From assembly GCF_006874465.1 (NCBI RefSeq), contig NZ_VIRL01000011.1:62001-126000 (forward strand): a stretch of 64,000 nt of DNA. Reading direction: 5' to 3'. Under the pieces are notes generated by a model that saw nothing but the letters and a program-made list of their open reading frames with translations, was not told where the DNA came from and searched no databases. Origin of the DNA: Microbispora bryophytorum (GTDB lineage Bacteria; Actinomycetota; Actinomycetes; Streptosporangiales; Streptosporangiaceae). Made by a program: the position numbers and the translations under genes. Shown here in pieces: positions 54,503 to 63,659 of this stretch; position 1 is the first letter of the stretch, and each line of letters starts with the position of its first letter.

Positions 54503-55161
54503 CGCCGGCCACGGGCGGGAACGCGACGCAGCTCGTCGTCATCGCCAAGACGCCCGTGCCGGGGGCCGTCAAGACCCGGCTCACGCCGCCGTACACCGCG
54601 CGGGAGGCCGCCACGCTCGCGGAGGCGGCGCTGCGCGACACGCTGTCGGCCGTCGCCGCCACCCCCGCCGCGCGCCGGGTACTGGCCCTGCTCGGTGCGC
54701 CGGGGGCCTGGCTGCCCGCGGGGTACGACGTGGTCGCGCAGCGGGGCGACGATCTGGCCGCGCGGCTGACCGCCGCCTTCGCCGACGCGTGGGCGGCCCT
54801 TCCCGTGCCGGTCGTGCTGATCGGCATGGACACCCCGCAGGTCACCCCCGCCCTGCTGGCCGAGGCCGGGCGGTTGCTGGGCGGGCACGAGGTCGTCGTC
54901 GGCCCGGCCGCCGACGGCGGGTTCTGGCTGCTCGGGCAGCGCAGGCCCGACCCCGCCCTGCTGGCCGGGCTGCCGATGTCGCGGCCCGACACCGGGGCTC
55001 TGCTGATGGAGCGGATCCGCGCCGCGGGCGTGCGGGCCGCCCTGCTGCCCGAACTGACCGACGTGGACACCGCGGCCGACGCGCACGCGGTGGCCGCGCG
55101 GGTCCCCACCTCGCGGTTCGCGGCGGCGGTGGCGGCCCTCGGCGCGGACGTCCCCGCGTGA
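54499..55161 (+). CDS. DUF2064 / TIGR04282-type nucleotidyl- or glycosyltransferase-like protein
   Basis: A 220-residue protein with VVIAKTPVPGAVKTRL (about 14-29), VLIGMDTPQVTPALL and GPAADGGFWLLG, the defining motifs of the DUF2064 family with a GT-A-like fold. Members near arsenosugar genes have been called glycosyltransferases, but most are uncharacterised. Start: GTG 54499 is taken because of the GTGA overlap with the GT2 gene; GTG 54487 is possible. It overlaps the next gene in the same way. Confidence 0.85.
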   Translation: MTPATGGNATQLVVIAKTPVPGAVKTRLTPPYTAREAATLAEAALRDTLSAVAATPAARRVLALLGAPGAWLPAGYDVVAQRGDDLAARLTAAFADAWAALPVPVVLIGMDTPQVTPALLAEAGRLLGGHEVVVGPAADGGFWLLGQRRPDPALLAGLPMSRPDTGALLMERIRAAGVRAALLPELTDVDTAADAHAVAARVPTSRFAAAVAALGADVPA

Positions 55162-55778
55162 TCGGCCCCCTCTACGCCGAGTCGCTGGACGGCGCACCGG
55201 TCGAGGTCGAGTCGGCCGACGGCAGGACGTGGCCGCTGGAGTCGTGGCGCTGGCTCCACGACTCCGCCGGGGACGAGGCCATGCTCGCCCGCTGCGCCGA
55301 CCCCACACTCGACGTGGGTTCGGGACCGGGACGGCTGACCGTGGCGCTGACGAGGCGAGGGGTGCGGGCGCTCGGCATCGACGTCACCCCCAGGGCCGTC
55401 CGGCTGACCCGCCTGGCCGGCGGGCGGGCCCTGTGCCGCGACGTGTTCGGCCACGTGCCGGGCGCCGGCCGCTGGGGCACCGTGCTGCTGGCCGACGGCA
55501 ACATCGGCATCGGCGGCGACCCCGACGCCCTGCTGCGGCGGGTCCGCGAGCTGCTCCGGCCCGGCGGCGAGGTCGTCGCCGAGCTCGATCCCCCCGGCGC
55601 CGCGACCCGCGCGGAACGGGTCCGGCTGCGCCGCGAGGGCAGGATCACCGGGTGGTTCGCCTGGGCACGGGTCAGCGTCTCCGATATCGGGCCGCTCGCC
55701 GGGCGCACCGGCCTCCACCCCGAGGAGGTGTGGACCGAGGCCGGCCGCTGGTTCTGCGTCCTGAGCCGGCCCCGGTGA
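55158..55778 (+). CDS. Class I SAM-dependent methyltransferase
   Basis: A 206-residue methyltransferase with motif I LDVGSGPGRLTVAL (about 50-63), GIDVTPRAV and a C-terminal HPEEVWTEAGRWFCVLSR. Translationally coupled to DUF2064 by GTGA, as in other actinomycete copies of this gene set (GT2, DUF2064, methyltransferase). Its substrate is unknown but is probably a glycolipid or sugar intermediate made by its neighbours. Confidence 0.82.
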   Translation: MIGPLYAESLDGAPVEVESADGRTWPLESWRWLHDSAGDEAMLARCADPTLDVGSGPGRLTVALTRRGVRALGIDVTPRAVRLTRLAGGRALCRDVFGHVPGAGRWGTVLLADGNIGIGGDPDALLRRVRELLRPGGEVVAELDPPGAATRAERVRLRREGRITGWFAWARVSVSDIGPLAGRTGLHPEEVWTEAGRWFCVLSRPR

Positions 55779-55891
55779 GGCGGGCCGGAGCTTTGACCGC
55801 CGATGACGGGAAACGGGGGCGGCGGTCCCGGTCCGCCCGGCGGCGCCGCCGATAACCTGCGCGGAAAGCAGACGGAAGCGGATGACACGGG

Positions 55892-57322
55892 ATGTTCGCC
55901 GGCAGGGACCTCGCCTGCGTCTCGGTTCTCACCGTCGCGGCGGCGGCGCTGTATGCGTTCTACTCGTGCGTGACGCTGGCGCGGTTCCGGGCGGGCGCGT
56001 ACGACCTGGTGATATTCGACCAGGCCATCCGCTCGTATGCCCACTTCCAGCCGCCGGTGTCGATGCTGAAGGGCGTGCACAACGGGTTCGGGCCGGGGTT
56101 CAGCGTGCTCGGCGACCACTGGTCCCCGGCGCTCGCGCTGCTGGCACCGCTGTACTGGATCCACGACGGGCCCGTGACCCTGCTCGTCGCGCAGGCCGTC
56201 CTGCTCGCGCTGTCGATCCCATTCGTGTGGGCGTACGCCTTCCGCGCCTCCTCGGCGGTCACGGCCGGGCGGCGCGTCGCCTATCCCGTCGCGGTCGCCT
56301 ACGCCCTGTCGTGGCCGATCACCGAGGCCGTGGCCTTCGACTTCCACGAGGTGGCGTTCGCGCCGCTGCTCACGGCGGCCATGCTGGAGCGTTACCAGGC
56401 CGGGCGCAGCCGGGCGGCGGTCCTCGCGGGGCTGGCGCTTCTGCTGGTCAAGGAGGACATGGGTCTGCTCCTGGCCGGGTTCGGGCTGTACCTCCTCGCC
56501 CGCCGCCGCGACCGGAGACTCGGCGCGCTGCTCGTCGTCGGCGGCGTCGCCGCGACCCTGGTGACGACGCGGCTCCTCATCCCGCACTTCGGCGGCAGGG
56601 CCGGCTACTACTGGGCGTACTGGACGCTGGGCCCGGACCTGCGCCGGGCCGCGGTGCACGCGGTCACCCGGCCCGGCGACGTCGTCGCGCTGCTCGCCGA
56701 TCCGCCGCTGAAGCTGCGCACGCTCGTGCTGACGCTCGCTCCCGTGCTGTTCACCGCCGTGCTGTCCCCGCTGGGCCTCGCTCTGCTGCCGCCGCTGCTG
56801 GAACGGATGCTCGCCAGCACCTATCCGAACTGGTGGACCCCGAGATACCACTACACGGCCTTCGTCGTCGCGGTCGTCTTCGCCGCCGGGATCGACGGGG
56901 CGCTGCGGGCGGCCGCCCGCTTTCCGGGACGGTCCGGAAGGCTCGTGCGCGGATGGGCGCTGCTCGTGCTCGCCGCCGCGCTCGCGCTCGTGCCGTTCTT
57001 CTCGTTCGGGGCGCTGTTCACGCCCTCCTTCCACGCCGAGACGGCACGGACGCACGCGGCCGGGCGCGCCGTCGCGGCCGTGCCCGACGGCGTGCTGGTC
57101 GAGGCGGCCGGCTCCCTCGCCCCGGCCCTGTCGCCGCGTACGCGGACCCTGCTGTGGGACCGCACGCCGCGCGGGGCGCCGTGGGTCGCCGCCGACGTGG
57201 GGGCAGGGAGCTTCCCGTTCGGCTCGGTCCACCGGCAGATCGCCCGGGTCGAGACGCTGCTGGCGCAGGGCTACCGGGTGGTGTTCCAGGAGGCCGGCTA
57301 CGTGGTGCTCACCCGCCCGTAG
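55892..57322 (+). CDS. DUF2079 polytopic membrane protein (GT-C-like)
   Basis: A 476-residue protein with about ten to eleven helices. AYDLVIFDQAIRSYAHFQPP (about 34-53) followed by LGDHWSPALALLAPLYW is the hallmark of DUF2079; the FDQ acid is in the first outer loop, where GT-C enzymes place their catalytic Asp. It may transfer a sugar from polyprenyl phosphate. Start: ATG 55892, no clear ribosome site. It ends nine bases from the convergent AraC gene, so the two transcripts must overlap. Confidence 0.83.
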   Translation: MFAGRDLACVSVLTVAAAALYAFYSCVTLARFRAGAYDLVIFDQAIRSYAHFQPPVSMLKGVHNGFGPGFSVLGDHWSPALALLAPLYWIHDGPVTLLVAQAVLLALSIPFVWAYAFRASSAVTAGRRVAYPVAVAYALSWPITEAVAFDFHEVAFAPLLTAAMLERYQAGRSRAAVLAGLALLLVKEDMGLLLAGFGLYLLARRRDRRLGALLVVGGVAATLVTTRLLIPHFGGRAGYYWAYWTLGPDLRRAAVHAVTRPGDVVALLADPPLKLRTLVLTLAPVLFTAVLSPLGLALLPPLLERMLASTYPNWWTPRYHYTAFVVAVVFAAGIDGALRAAARFPGRSGRLVRGWALLVLAAALALVPFFSFGALFTPSFHAETARTHAAGRAVAAVPDGVLVEAAGSLAPALSPRTRTLLWDRTPRGAPWVAADVGAGSFPFGSVHRQIARVETLLAQGYRVVFQEAGYVVLTRP

Positions 57323-57331
57323 CCGGCCGCC

Positions 57332-58075
57332 TCACGAGCGTACGTACGCGTGCGGGGTCGTGCCGAAGGCGTGCCTGAACGCCTGGATGAACGCGCTGGG
57401 GCCGCTGTAGCCGCAGGCCGCGGCCGTCGAGGTCACCGACCGGCCGCCGGCCAGCAGGATGAGCGCGTGATGCAGCCGCAGCTGGGTGCGCCACTGCGGG
57501 AAGCTCATGCCGGTCTCCGCACGGAACAGCCTGCTGAGCGTGCGTTCCGAGGCGCCCACCGCCGCGCCCAGTTCGGCGAGCGTCCGGCCGTCCGCCGGGT
57601 CGGCCTCCAGGATCGCGGCCACGTCGCGCAGCCGGGTGTCGGACGGCGCCGGCAGGCACAGCGGGAGCGCCTCGACCTTGCGGAGCTGGTCGAGCAGCAC
57701 GCGTTCCAGGTTGGCCCGCTGCGTCGCGGCCGGCTCGTCGTCGCCGGTCAGGGCGACCACCACCTCCCGCAGCAGCGGCGTGATCGCCAGGACCGTGGGC
57801 CGGTCCAGCCGCAGCGGGTTGACCGGGGGGTCGAAGACCAGCGCCCGCATCTCGGTCGGCCCGTACGCCTCGTGCGCGTGCGCCACCCCTGCCGGTATCC
57901 ACACGCCCCGGTGCGGCGGCACCACCCAGTCGCCGATCGGGGTCGAGATCCGCAGCACCCCGCGGTGCGGATGGATGAGCTGGTGCGAGGCGTGGTCGTG
58001 CCAGCCGATGCGCTGGCGGTGGGCCAGCGGCACACGGGACGGGCCGCCGCTTTCGGAATGGCGGATTGCCGACAT
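57332..58075 (-). CDS. AraC-family regulator with cupin domain (NimR-like)
   Basis: A 247-residue regulator. An N-terminal cupin (HDHASHQLIHPHRGVLRISTP, about 26-46; VPPHRGVWIPAGVAH) is followed by a double helix-turn-helix with TLAELGAAVGASERTLSRLF and the signature STAAACGYSGPSAFIQAFRH. Such regulators frequently control a divergent MFS exporter, exactly the arrangement here (58151). Start: ATG 58075 with TACTCT (58089-58084) eight bases upstream and no Shine-Dalgarno. Confidence 0.9.
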   Translation of the reverse strand: MSAIRHSESGGPSRVPLAHRQRIGWHDHASHQLIHPHRGVLRISTPIGDWVVPPHRGVWIPAGVAHAHEAYGPTEMRALVFDPPVNPLRLDRPTVLAITPLLREVVVALTGDDEPAATQRANLERVLLDQLRKVEALPLCLPAPSDTRLRDVAAILEADPADGRTLAELGAAVGASERTLSRLFRAETGMSFPQWRTQLRLHHALILLAGGRSVTSTAAACGYSGPSAFIQAFRHAFGTTPHAYVRS

Positions 58076-58150
58076 GACTCGGCAGAGTATCGCTAGTTCG
58101 CCGACTCGGTCGTCCGGGATGCTCGACGGAGCCTTTCAAGGAGACGATCA

Positions 58151-59308
58151 GTGACAGAGACATCCGTTCGGGCGCCGGCGGCGCGGGCGGCGTCCGCATG
58201 GCGGCGCATGTGGCTGTGGGCGGCCGCGCACGCCGTCGACGACCTCTACCAGGGACTGGTGCCGGCCTGCGTGCCCTATTTCGTGCTCGACCGGCACTAC
58301 GGCTACGTGGCCGCCTCCGGGCTGACCATGGCCGCGGCCCTGGGAAGTTCGATCCCGCAGCCGTTCATCGGCCTGGCGGTCGACCGTTTCCGCCTGGGCT
58401 GGCTGGCCGCCGCCGGCGTCGCGCTGGCCGGGCTCGGCCTCGGCCTGTCCGGGCTGATGGAGCCCTACCCCGCGGTCTGGGCCCTCGTCCTGCTGTCCGG
58501 GCTCGGCGTGGCCATGTTCCACCCGGCGGCGGGCAAGGGGGCCAGGGAGGCGGCGGGAGACAGCGCCACGGCGATGAGCGTCTTCGCGGCCGGCGGGAGC
58601 GTCGGCTTCTTCCTCGCGCCGGTGCTGGCCACGCCCGCGCTCATCGCGATGGGCGTCGGTGCGACGGTCCTGTTCATCCCGCCGGCCCTGCTCGTCGCGT
58701 TCGCGCTGCTCAGGAGCCGGCCCTCGGCCCGGGCGTCCACGGCGGGCCCGCGCGCGGGCACCGACAGGTGGGCGCCGTTCATGGTCCTCACCGGCATCGA
58801 GGTCGTCAGGTCGGTGACGTTCTTCGGCGTGCTCACCTTCATCGAGTTGTTCTGGATCAGGCACCTGGACGCCGGCCGCGGCCTCGCGGGCACGGCCCTG
58901 GCCTGCTTCCTGGTCGGCGGAGTCGCGGGCACGCTGATCGGGGGGCGCCTCGCCGACCGGATCGGGCTCGTGCGCACCGTGCAGATCGGCGGTTTGCTGG
59001 CCATCCCCGCGCTCGCCGGGCTGCGCCTGCTGCCGGGGCCCTCCCTGCCGCTGGTGTTCGCCGTGCTGGCGGGCATCGCGATCAACATCCCGTTCGCCGT
59101 GCTGGTGAAGCTGGGCCAGGACTACCTGCCGAACCGGCCGGGCACCGCGGCCGGCGTCACGCTCGGACTCGCCGTGAGCGTCGGCGGGCTCGCCGCGCCG
59201 GCGCTCGGCGTCGCGGCGGAGGCGTACGGCCCGCAGGGCGTCTTCACGATCCTCTGCCTGGTGCCGATCGCCGCCGTGGGCCTGGGGCTGTTCCTTCCCC
59301 GCAGGTGA
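58151..59308 (+). CDS. MFS transporter, fosmidomycin-resistance (Fsr)-like
   Basis: A 385-residue, 12-helix transporter. FHPAAGKGAREAAG (about 124-137) is characteristic of the Fsr-like branch; GGRLADRIG is motif A of the second half. Probably an efflux pump. Start: GTG 58151 with AAGGAG (58137-58142). It is divergent from, and presumably controlled by, the NimR-like AraC regulator 75 bp away. Confidence 0.87.
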   Translation: MTETSVRAPAARAASAWRRMWLWAAAHAVDDLYQGLVPACVPYFVLDRHYGYVAASGLTMAAALGSSIPQPFIGLAVDRFRLGWLAAAGVALAGLGLGLSGLMEPYPAVWALVLLSGLGVAMFHPAAGKGAREAAGDSATAMSVFAAGGSVGFFLAPVLATPALIAMGVGATVLFIPPALLVAFALLRSRPSARASTAGPRAGTDRWAPFMVLTGIEVVRSVTFFGVLTFIELFWIRHLDAGRGLAGTALACFLVGGVAGTLIGGRLADRIGLVRTVQIGGLLAIPALAGLRLLPGPSLPLVFAVLAGIAINIPFAVLVKLGQDYLPNRPGTAAGVTLGLAVSVGGLAAPALGVAAEAYGPQGVFTILCLVPIAAVGLGLFLPRR

Positions 59309-59342
59309 CTTCCCCGGATGACGCCGAGCGTGGCCGCGGCGG

Positions 59343-59371
59343 GAGTCAGCCGGCGGAGAGTCAGCCGGCGG
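59343..59371 (-). repeat. Tandem repeat, 2 x 15 bp, over ubiA-family stop codon
   Basis: GAGTCAGCCGGCGG occurs at 59343-59356 and 59358-59371. On the minus strand each copy contains TGA; the real stop is 59363-59361 and a second in-frame TGA follows 15 bp later. Confidence 0.8.
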
Positions 59372-60365
59372 TGACGACGCCCGGCGTGACCGCGAGCAGC
59401 AGGACGTCGATCCCGGCGGCGCCGATCGCGGCGGCGAAGGGCGCCACGGGCACCCGCCGGCCGAGCAGCAGCCCGGCCGCGGCGCACCCGGCCACCCCGG
59501 CGAGCGCGAGCCATCGGACCGGGCCGGCCGGCCCCGGAGGCGCGACCACCAGCAGCGCGGACGCGGCCAGCAGCGGCAGCGGCAGCAGAACCCGCACCCG
59601 GGCGGAGCCGAGACGCTGCGGCCAGCCCCGCACCCCCGTCGCCACGTCCGTCTCGATGTCGGGCAGCACGTTGGCGAGGTGCGCCGCGCAGCCGAGCAGC
59701 GCCGCGGCGAGCACGGCCCACCACGCCGGCAGGGCGTGGCCCGGCGTCCCGGCCGCCACGAACACGGGCACCGCGCCGAACCCGGCCGCGTACGGCGCCC
59801 ACGAGGCCGCCGTGCCCTTGAGCCACAGGTTGTAGACCCAGGCCGCGGCGACGGCCGACAGATGCGTCACCCCGGCCACCACGCCGCAGGCCAGCGAGAG
59901 CGGCACGCAGGCCGCCAGCGCGGAGAACGCCGCGACGCGCACCGTACGCGCGGACACCAGGCCCGCGACGATCGGTTTGGCGGTCCTCCCGGCCGCGGCG
60001 TCCACGGCGGCGTCCGCGGCGTCGTTGCACCAGCCCACGGACAGCTGACCGGTCAGCACGGCGAGGGCCGTCAGCGCCGTCCCCGCCGGGCCCCACCCCG
60101 CGACGGCCACGAGCGCCGCGACCAGGATCGTCACCGCGGCGGCCGGACCCGGGTGGCACGCCCGGGCCAGCCCGGCCACCGTCCGCGGCACCCTCCGCGG
60201 CACCGCCTGCGCCACCGCCTGCGCCACCGTCCGCGCCGCCCGGCGGCGCCCGTCCGCCTCGCCCGTGAAGTCCGCCGGAGCGAGGCCCGCGCGGCGAACC
60301 GGCCCGGCGGCGCCCTCGCCGCCGATCGCCGCCGTTTCGTCGGGCAGCTCCCCTGAACCGGTCAC
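59361..60365 (-). CDS. UbiA-family prenyltransferase
   Basis: A 334-residue membrane protein with about eight to nine helices after a 75-residue soluble N-terminus. Both Asp-rich prenyl-diphosphate motifs are present: NDAADAAVD (NDxxDxxxD) and DIETD. It should prenylate an aromatic or related acceptor in the membrane. Start: GTG 60365 with TACGCT (60378-60373) seven bases upstream, leaderless; longer openings lack support. It diverges from the type III PKS gene, whose product may be its acceptor. Confidence 0.87.
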   Translation of the reverse strand: MTGSGELPDETAAIGGEGAAGPVRRAGLAPADFTGEADGRRRAARTVAQAVAQAVPRRVPRTVAGLARACHPGPAAAVTILVAALVAVAGWGPAGTALTALAVLTGQLSVGWCNDAADAAVDAAAGRTAKPIVAGLVSARTVRVAAFSALAACVPLSLACGVVAGVTHLSAVAAAWVYNLWLKGTAASWAPYAAGFGAVPVFVAAGTPGHALPAWWAVLAAALLGCAAHLANVLPDIETDVATGVRGWPQRLGSARVRVLLPLPLLAASALLVVAPPGPAGPVRWLALAGVAGCAAAGLLLGRRVPVAPFAAAIGAAGIDVLLLAVTPGVVTAG

Positions 60366-60483
60366 GATCCTGAGCGTAACCGGGCACCCCGGATACAGAT
60401 CACGATCGGCGTCGGAAGGTATGCGGCGGCCGCCAATGGGCAAGAGAGACTTGTCACGGTTTTCGCCTGCACGGGGATGTGAG

Positions 60484-61551
60484 ATGACGCGGATCGCGGC
60501 CGTCCATGGTGTCGTTCCCCCGCATCGCCACTCGCAGGCGGAGGTCGCGGATGCGCTGGCGAGAGTCTGCCTTCCGCCGGGCGCCGATCGCCGGCTTCTC
60601 GACCGGCTGCACGCCAGTGCCCGGGTGGAGCACCGCAACCTGGTGCTGCCGCTCGACGAGTACGGCAAGCTCGACGGCTTCGGCGCGGCCAACGACCTGT
60701 TCATCGAGGCCGCCCTCGACCTGGGCGCGAAGGCCGTCACGGGGGCGCTGGAGGCGGCCGGCCTCACCCCTGCGGACGTCGACATGATCATGTGCACGTC
60801 GGTCACCGGCGTCGCCGCGCCGTCGCTGGACGCCCGGTTGGCCAACCGGATCGGGCTGCGCCCGGACGTGAAGCGGGTGCCGGTGTTCGGCCTCGGGTGC
60901 GTGGCCGGCGCGGCGGGAATCTCCCGGCTGCACGACTACCTGCGCGGCTGGCCCGGACACGTGGCGGTGCTGCTCTCGGTCGAGCTGTGCTCTCTCACGT
61001 TGCAGCGCGACGACGCCTCCACGGCCAACCTCGTGGCGGGCGCCCTGTTCGGCGACGGCGCCGCCGCGGTGGTCGCGTACGGGGACGAGCGCGAGCCGCC
61101 CCCCGTGGACGCGGCGCGGGCCTCGGTGGTGGCCACGCGTGGGCACCTGTATCCCGGATCGGAACGCGTGATGGGCTGGGACGTCCGCGACAGCGGCTTC
61201 CGGGTCGTGCTGGACGCCGGGGTGCCCGATGTGGTCCGCACCTATCTGGGCGACGACGTGCACGGGTTCCTCGCCGACCACGGCCTGACCGCGGGCGACG
61301 TCACCGCCTGGGTCTGCCACCCCGGCGGCCCCAAGGTGCTGGAGGCCGTCGCGGAGACACTCGCGCTCCCGGACGGCGCGCTCGACCTCACCTGGCGTTC
61401 GCTGGCCGCCAACGGAAACCTGTCGTCGGCCTCGGTGCTGCACGTGCTGCGCGACACCCTCGCCCTGCGGCCCCCGCCGCCGGGCACGCCGGGCCTGCTG
61501 CTGGCGATGGGCCCGGGGTTCTGCTCCGAACTCGTCCTGCTGCGCTGGTAG
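60484..61551 (+). CDS. Type III polyketide synthase
   Basis: A 355-residue chalcone-synthase-like enzyme with the full triad: Cys139 in FGLGCVAGA, His279 in VCHPGGPK and Asn312 in NGNLSSASV. It extends an acyl-CoA with malonyl-CoA to make resorcinols, pyrones or naphthols. The methyltransferase and flavoprotein downstream match the layout of the Streptomyces griseus srsABC phenolic-lipid operon, so alkylresorcinol chemistry is likely. Start: ATG 60484 just after GGGGATGTGAG. The 118-bp gap upstream serves both this gene and ubiA. Confidence 0.92.
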   Translation: MTRIAAVHGVVPPHRHSQAEVADALARVCLPPGADRRLLDRLHASARVEHRNLVLPLDEYGKLDGFGAANDLFIEAALDLGAKAVTGALEAAGLTPADVDMIMCTSVTGVAAPSLDARLANRIGLRPDVKRVPVFGLGCVAGAAGISRLHDYLRGWPGHVAVLLSVELCSLTLQRDDASTANLVAGALFGDGAAAVVAYGDEREPPPVDAARASVVATRGHLYPGSERVMGWDVRDSGFRVVLDAGVPDVVRTYLGDDVHGFLADHGLTAGDVTAWVCHPGGPKVLEAVAETLALPDGALDLTWRSLAANGNLSSASVLHVLRDTLALRPPPPGTPGLLLAMGPGFCSELVLLRW

Positions 61552-61568
61552 AAGGAGCCGTGCCGCCC

Positions 61569-62135
61569 ATGCCCGTGTCACCGTGGTATGTGCTGCTCGT
61601 CGCGCTGGTCGCGATGGAGCGCCTTGCCGAACTCGTCGTCGCGCGCCGCAACGCCCGCTGGAGCCTCGGCCGGGGCGGCGTGGTGTACGGCGGGGGCCAC
61701 TATCCCTGGATGGTCGCCCTGCACACCGGGCTGCTGGCCGGATGCCTGCTTGAGGTGTGGCTGGCGGGCCGGCCGTTCGTCCCCGGCCTCGGCTGGCCCA
61801 TGCTCGGGCTGGTCCTGGCCGCGCAGGCGCTGCGATGGTGGTGCGTCACCACACTCGGTCCCCAGTGGAACACCCAGGTCATCGTCGTGCCCGGCCTGCC
61901 GCTCGTGGCGCGTGGGCCGTACCGGTTCGGGTGGCTGCGCCACCCCAACTACGTCGCGGTGGCGGTGGAGGGCGCGGCGCTTCCGCTCGTGCACTCCGCC
62001 TGGCTGACCGCGCTGGCCTTCACCCTGCTCAACGTGCCGCTCATGGTCGTGCGACTGCGCTGCGAGAACGCGGCGCTCGCCACCGCGGCCCCCGGATCCG
62101 CCGCGCGCGACGCCGGAGCGGGGACCGCGGCGTGA
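61569..62135 (+). CDS. Isoprenylcysteine-carboxyl-methyltransferase-family methyltransferase
   Basis: A 188-residue membrane methyltransferase with four to five helices. The SAM-binding C-terminal motif GPYRFGWLRHPNYVAV (about 118-133) is characteristic of the ICMT family. In type III PKS operons such proteins are thought to O-methylate the phenolic lipid (SrsB-like role). Start: ATG 61569 with AAGGAG at 61552-61557; GTG 61560 in frame is too close to that site. It overlaps the flavoprotein gene by GTGA. Confidence 0.85.
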   Translation: MPVSPWYVLLVALVAMERLAELVVARRNARWSLGRGGVVYGGGHYPWMVALHTGLLAGCLLEVWLAGRPFVPGLGWPMLGLVLAAQALRWWCVTTLGPQWNTQVIVVPGLPLVARGPYRFGWLRHPNYVAVAVEGAALPLVHSAWLTALAFTLLNVPLMVVRLRCENAALATAAPGSAARDAGAGTAA

Positions 62136-63268
62136 TCGACGTGCTGGTGGCCGGCGGCGGGCCCGCCGGGCTGGCCACGGCCATCAACGCGGCGCTGGCC
62201 GGCATGGAGGCGGTCGTGGTCGAGCCGCGGCCGGGTCCGGTCGACAAGGCGTGCGGGGAGGGTCTGATGCCCACCGGCGCGGCGGCGCTGGCGGACCTCG
62301 GGGTGGCGGTGCCGGACGGCAGGCCGTTTTGCGGCATCCGTTACGTGGACGGGCCGCACCGGGTGCAGGCGGAGTTCCGGGACGGCCCGGGACTGGGCGT
62401 GCGCCGGACGGCCCTGCACACCGCGCTCGCCCTCCGCGCCCGGGACCTCGGCGTCCGCGTGGTGCCTGGCCGGGTGGACGCGGTGCACGCCGCCGGCGAG
62501 GGCGTACGCGCCCACGTGACGGGCGGGCCGGACCTGTCTGCTCCGGAACTGTGTACTCCGGAACTGGGCCGGCCGGAACTGGGCGGGTCTGCACTGTCTG
62601 GGCCGGAACTGTCTGGCCCCGAACTGTGTGGCCGGGAAATTGACGCGCGGTGGCTGGTCGCGGCCGACGGGCTGCACTCGCCGATCAGGGCGCGGCTCGG
62701 ACTCGACCTGCCGTCCGGCGGCCCCCGCAGGTACGGCCTGCGCCGCCACTACCGGATCGCGCCGTGGACGGACTTCGTGGAGGTGCACTGGGCCCCCGGC
62801 GGCGAGGCGTACGTCACGCCGGTGGGCGACGACCTGGTCGGCGTGGCCGTGCTGAGCAGCGAGCGGCGGACCTACGACGAGCACCTGGCGCGGTTCCCCG
62901 ACCTGCTCGCCCGGTTGGACGGCCCGCCCGCCACCCCCGTGCGCGGGGCCGGGCCGCTGCGCCAGCGGGTGCGGCGGCGGGTGGCGGGGAGGATCCTGCT
63001 CGTCGGCGACGCCGCGGGCTATGTGGACGCGCTCACCGGCGAGGGGATCTCGCTGGCGCTGCTGTCGGCCCGCGCCCTCGTCGGGTGCCTGCGGGCGGGC
63101 CGCCCCGAGGAGTACGAGAACGCCTGGCGGCGCCTGTCGTGGCGATCCCGCCTGCTGACGGCCGCGCTGGTGCGGGCCCGGCGGCACCCTCCCGCGGCCA
63201 GGATGATCGTGCCCGCCGCGCGACGCCTCCCCGCGGTGTTCGGGGCGGCGGTGCGGTCGCTCGCCTGA
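62132..63268 (+). CDS. FAD-dependent oxidoreductase (GGR/SrsC-like)
   Basis: A 378-residue flavoprotein of the geranylgeranyl-reductase/hydroxylase fold. FAD motifs VLVAGGGPAGLATAIN (about 4-19), KACGEGLMP (about 38-46) and LLVGDAAGYVDALTGEG (about 291-307) are intact. It probably hydroxylates the resorcinol ring toward a quinone, as SrsC does. Residues 135-169 hold seven pentapeptide units of LxxPE type that the family normally lacks, encoded by a 15-bp tandem repeat. Start: GTG 62132 in a GTGA overlap. Confidence 0.87.
   Translation: MIDVLVAGGGPAGLATAINAALAGMEAVVVEPRPGPVDKACGEGLMPTGAAALADLGVAVPDGRPFCGIRYVDGPHRVQAEFRDGPGLGVRRTALHTALALRARDLGVRVVPGRVDAVHAAGEGVRAHVTGGPDLSAPELCTPELGRPELGGSALSGPELSGPELCGREIDARWLVAADGLHSPIRARLGLDLPSGGPRRYGLRRHYRIAPWTDFVEVHWAPGGEAYVTPVGDDLVGVAVLSSERRTYDEHLARFPDLLARLDGPPATPVRGAGPLRQRVRRRVAGRILLVGDAAGYVDALTGEGISLALLSARALVGCLRAGRPEEYENAWRRLSWRSRLLTAALVRARRHPPAARMIVPAARRLPAVFGAAVRSLA
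62534..62638 (+). repeat. In-frame tandem repeat, 7 x 15 bp
   Basis: Seven 15-bp units, each starting CTG and mostly ending CCGGAA, encode LxxPE-type pentapeptides. The array sits between the FAD domain and the catalytic strand and keeps the frame. Copy number may vary between strains. Confidence 0.85.
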
Positions 63269-63286
63269 GCGCCGCCCCCTCCAGGA

Positions 63287-63382
63287 CCCCGCGCCCTCAG
63301 AACCCCACACCCTCCGAGACCCCACACGCTCCGAGACCACACGCTCAGGCCCCATGCCCTCCGGGCCCCCACGCCCTCGGGG
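63287..63382 (+). repeat. Degenerate tandem repeat, about 6 x 17 bp, after the flavoprotein gene
   Basis: Units with core CCCCACACSCTCCGAGA begin near 63287, 63303, 63320, 63337, 63350 and 63366. The array begins 18 bp after the stop codon. Beyond it (63390-63440) GC-rich self-complementary stretches may form a terminator. Confidence 0.7.
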
Positions 63383-63659
63383 CCCCTCGACTTCCGGGAA
63401 TCCCGGGCCCCTCGCCTGACGGGATCCCGGGGCCCTTCCCACGCGAAACAGGCACGGATCCGTGAATTGTTACAGCCGGATTCACAGTTCATGAACGCCC
63501 GTTTTTAGGGTGCCCCAGAGGCCTCATATACGCGGCAGTAATAGAACCTACTTCGGCATGAATGAAGTAGCCATATTTCAGGACCGGTATGCAAAGATCT
63601 GACGTGTGTACCGAATGGCGAGGCCGATGTTACGGCAAGGATGACTGGAGGGTCGTCGT
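63383..63659. promoter_or_regulatory. Promoter region of the sensor kinase gene
   Basis: The left end is GC-rich with palindromic CCCGGG/GGGCCC stretches. From 63464 the DNA becomes clearly AT-richer, the composition expected of a promoter, ending with GGAGGG (63647-63652). No other gene is seen. I cannot define exact boxes. Confidence 0.45.
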
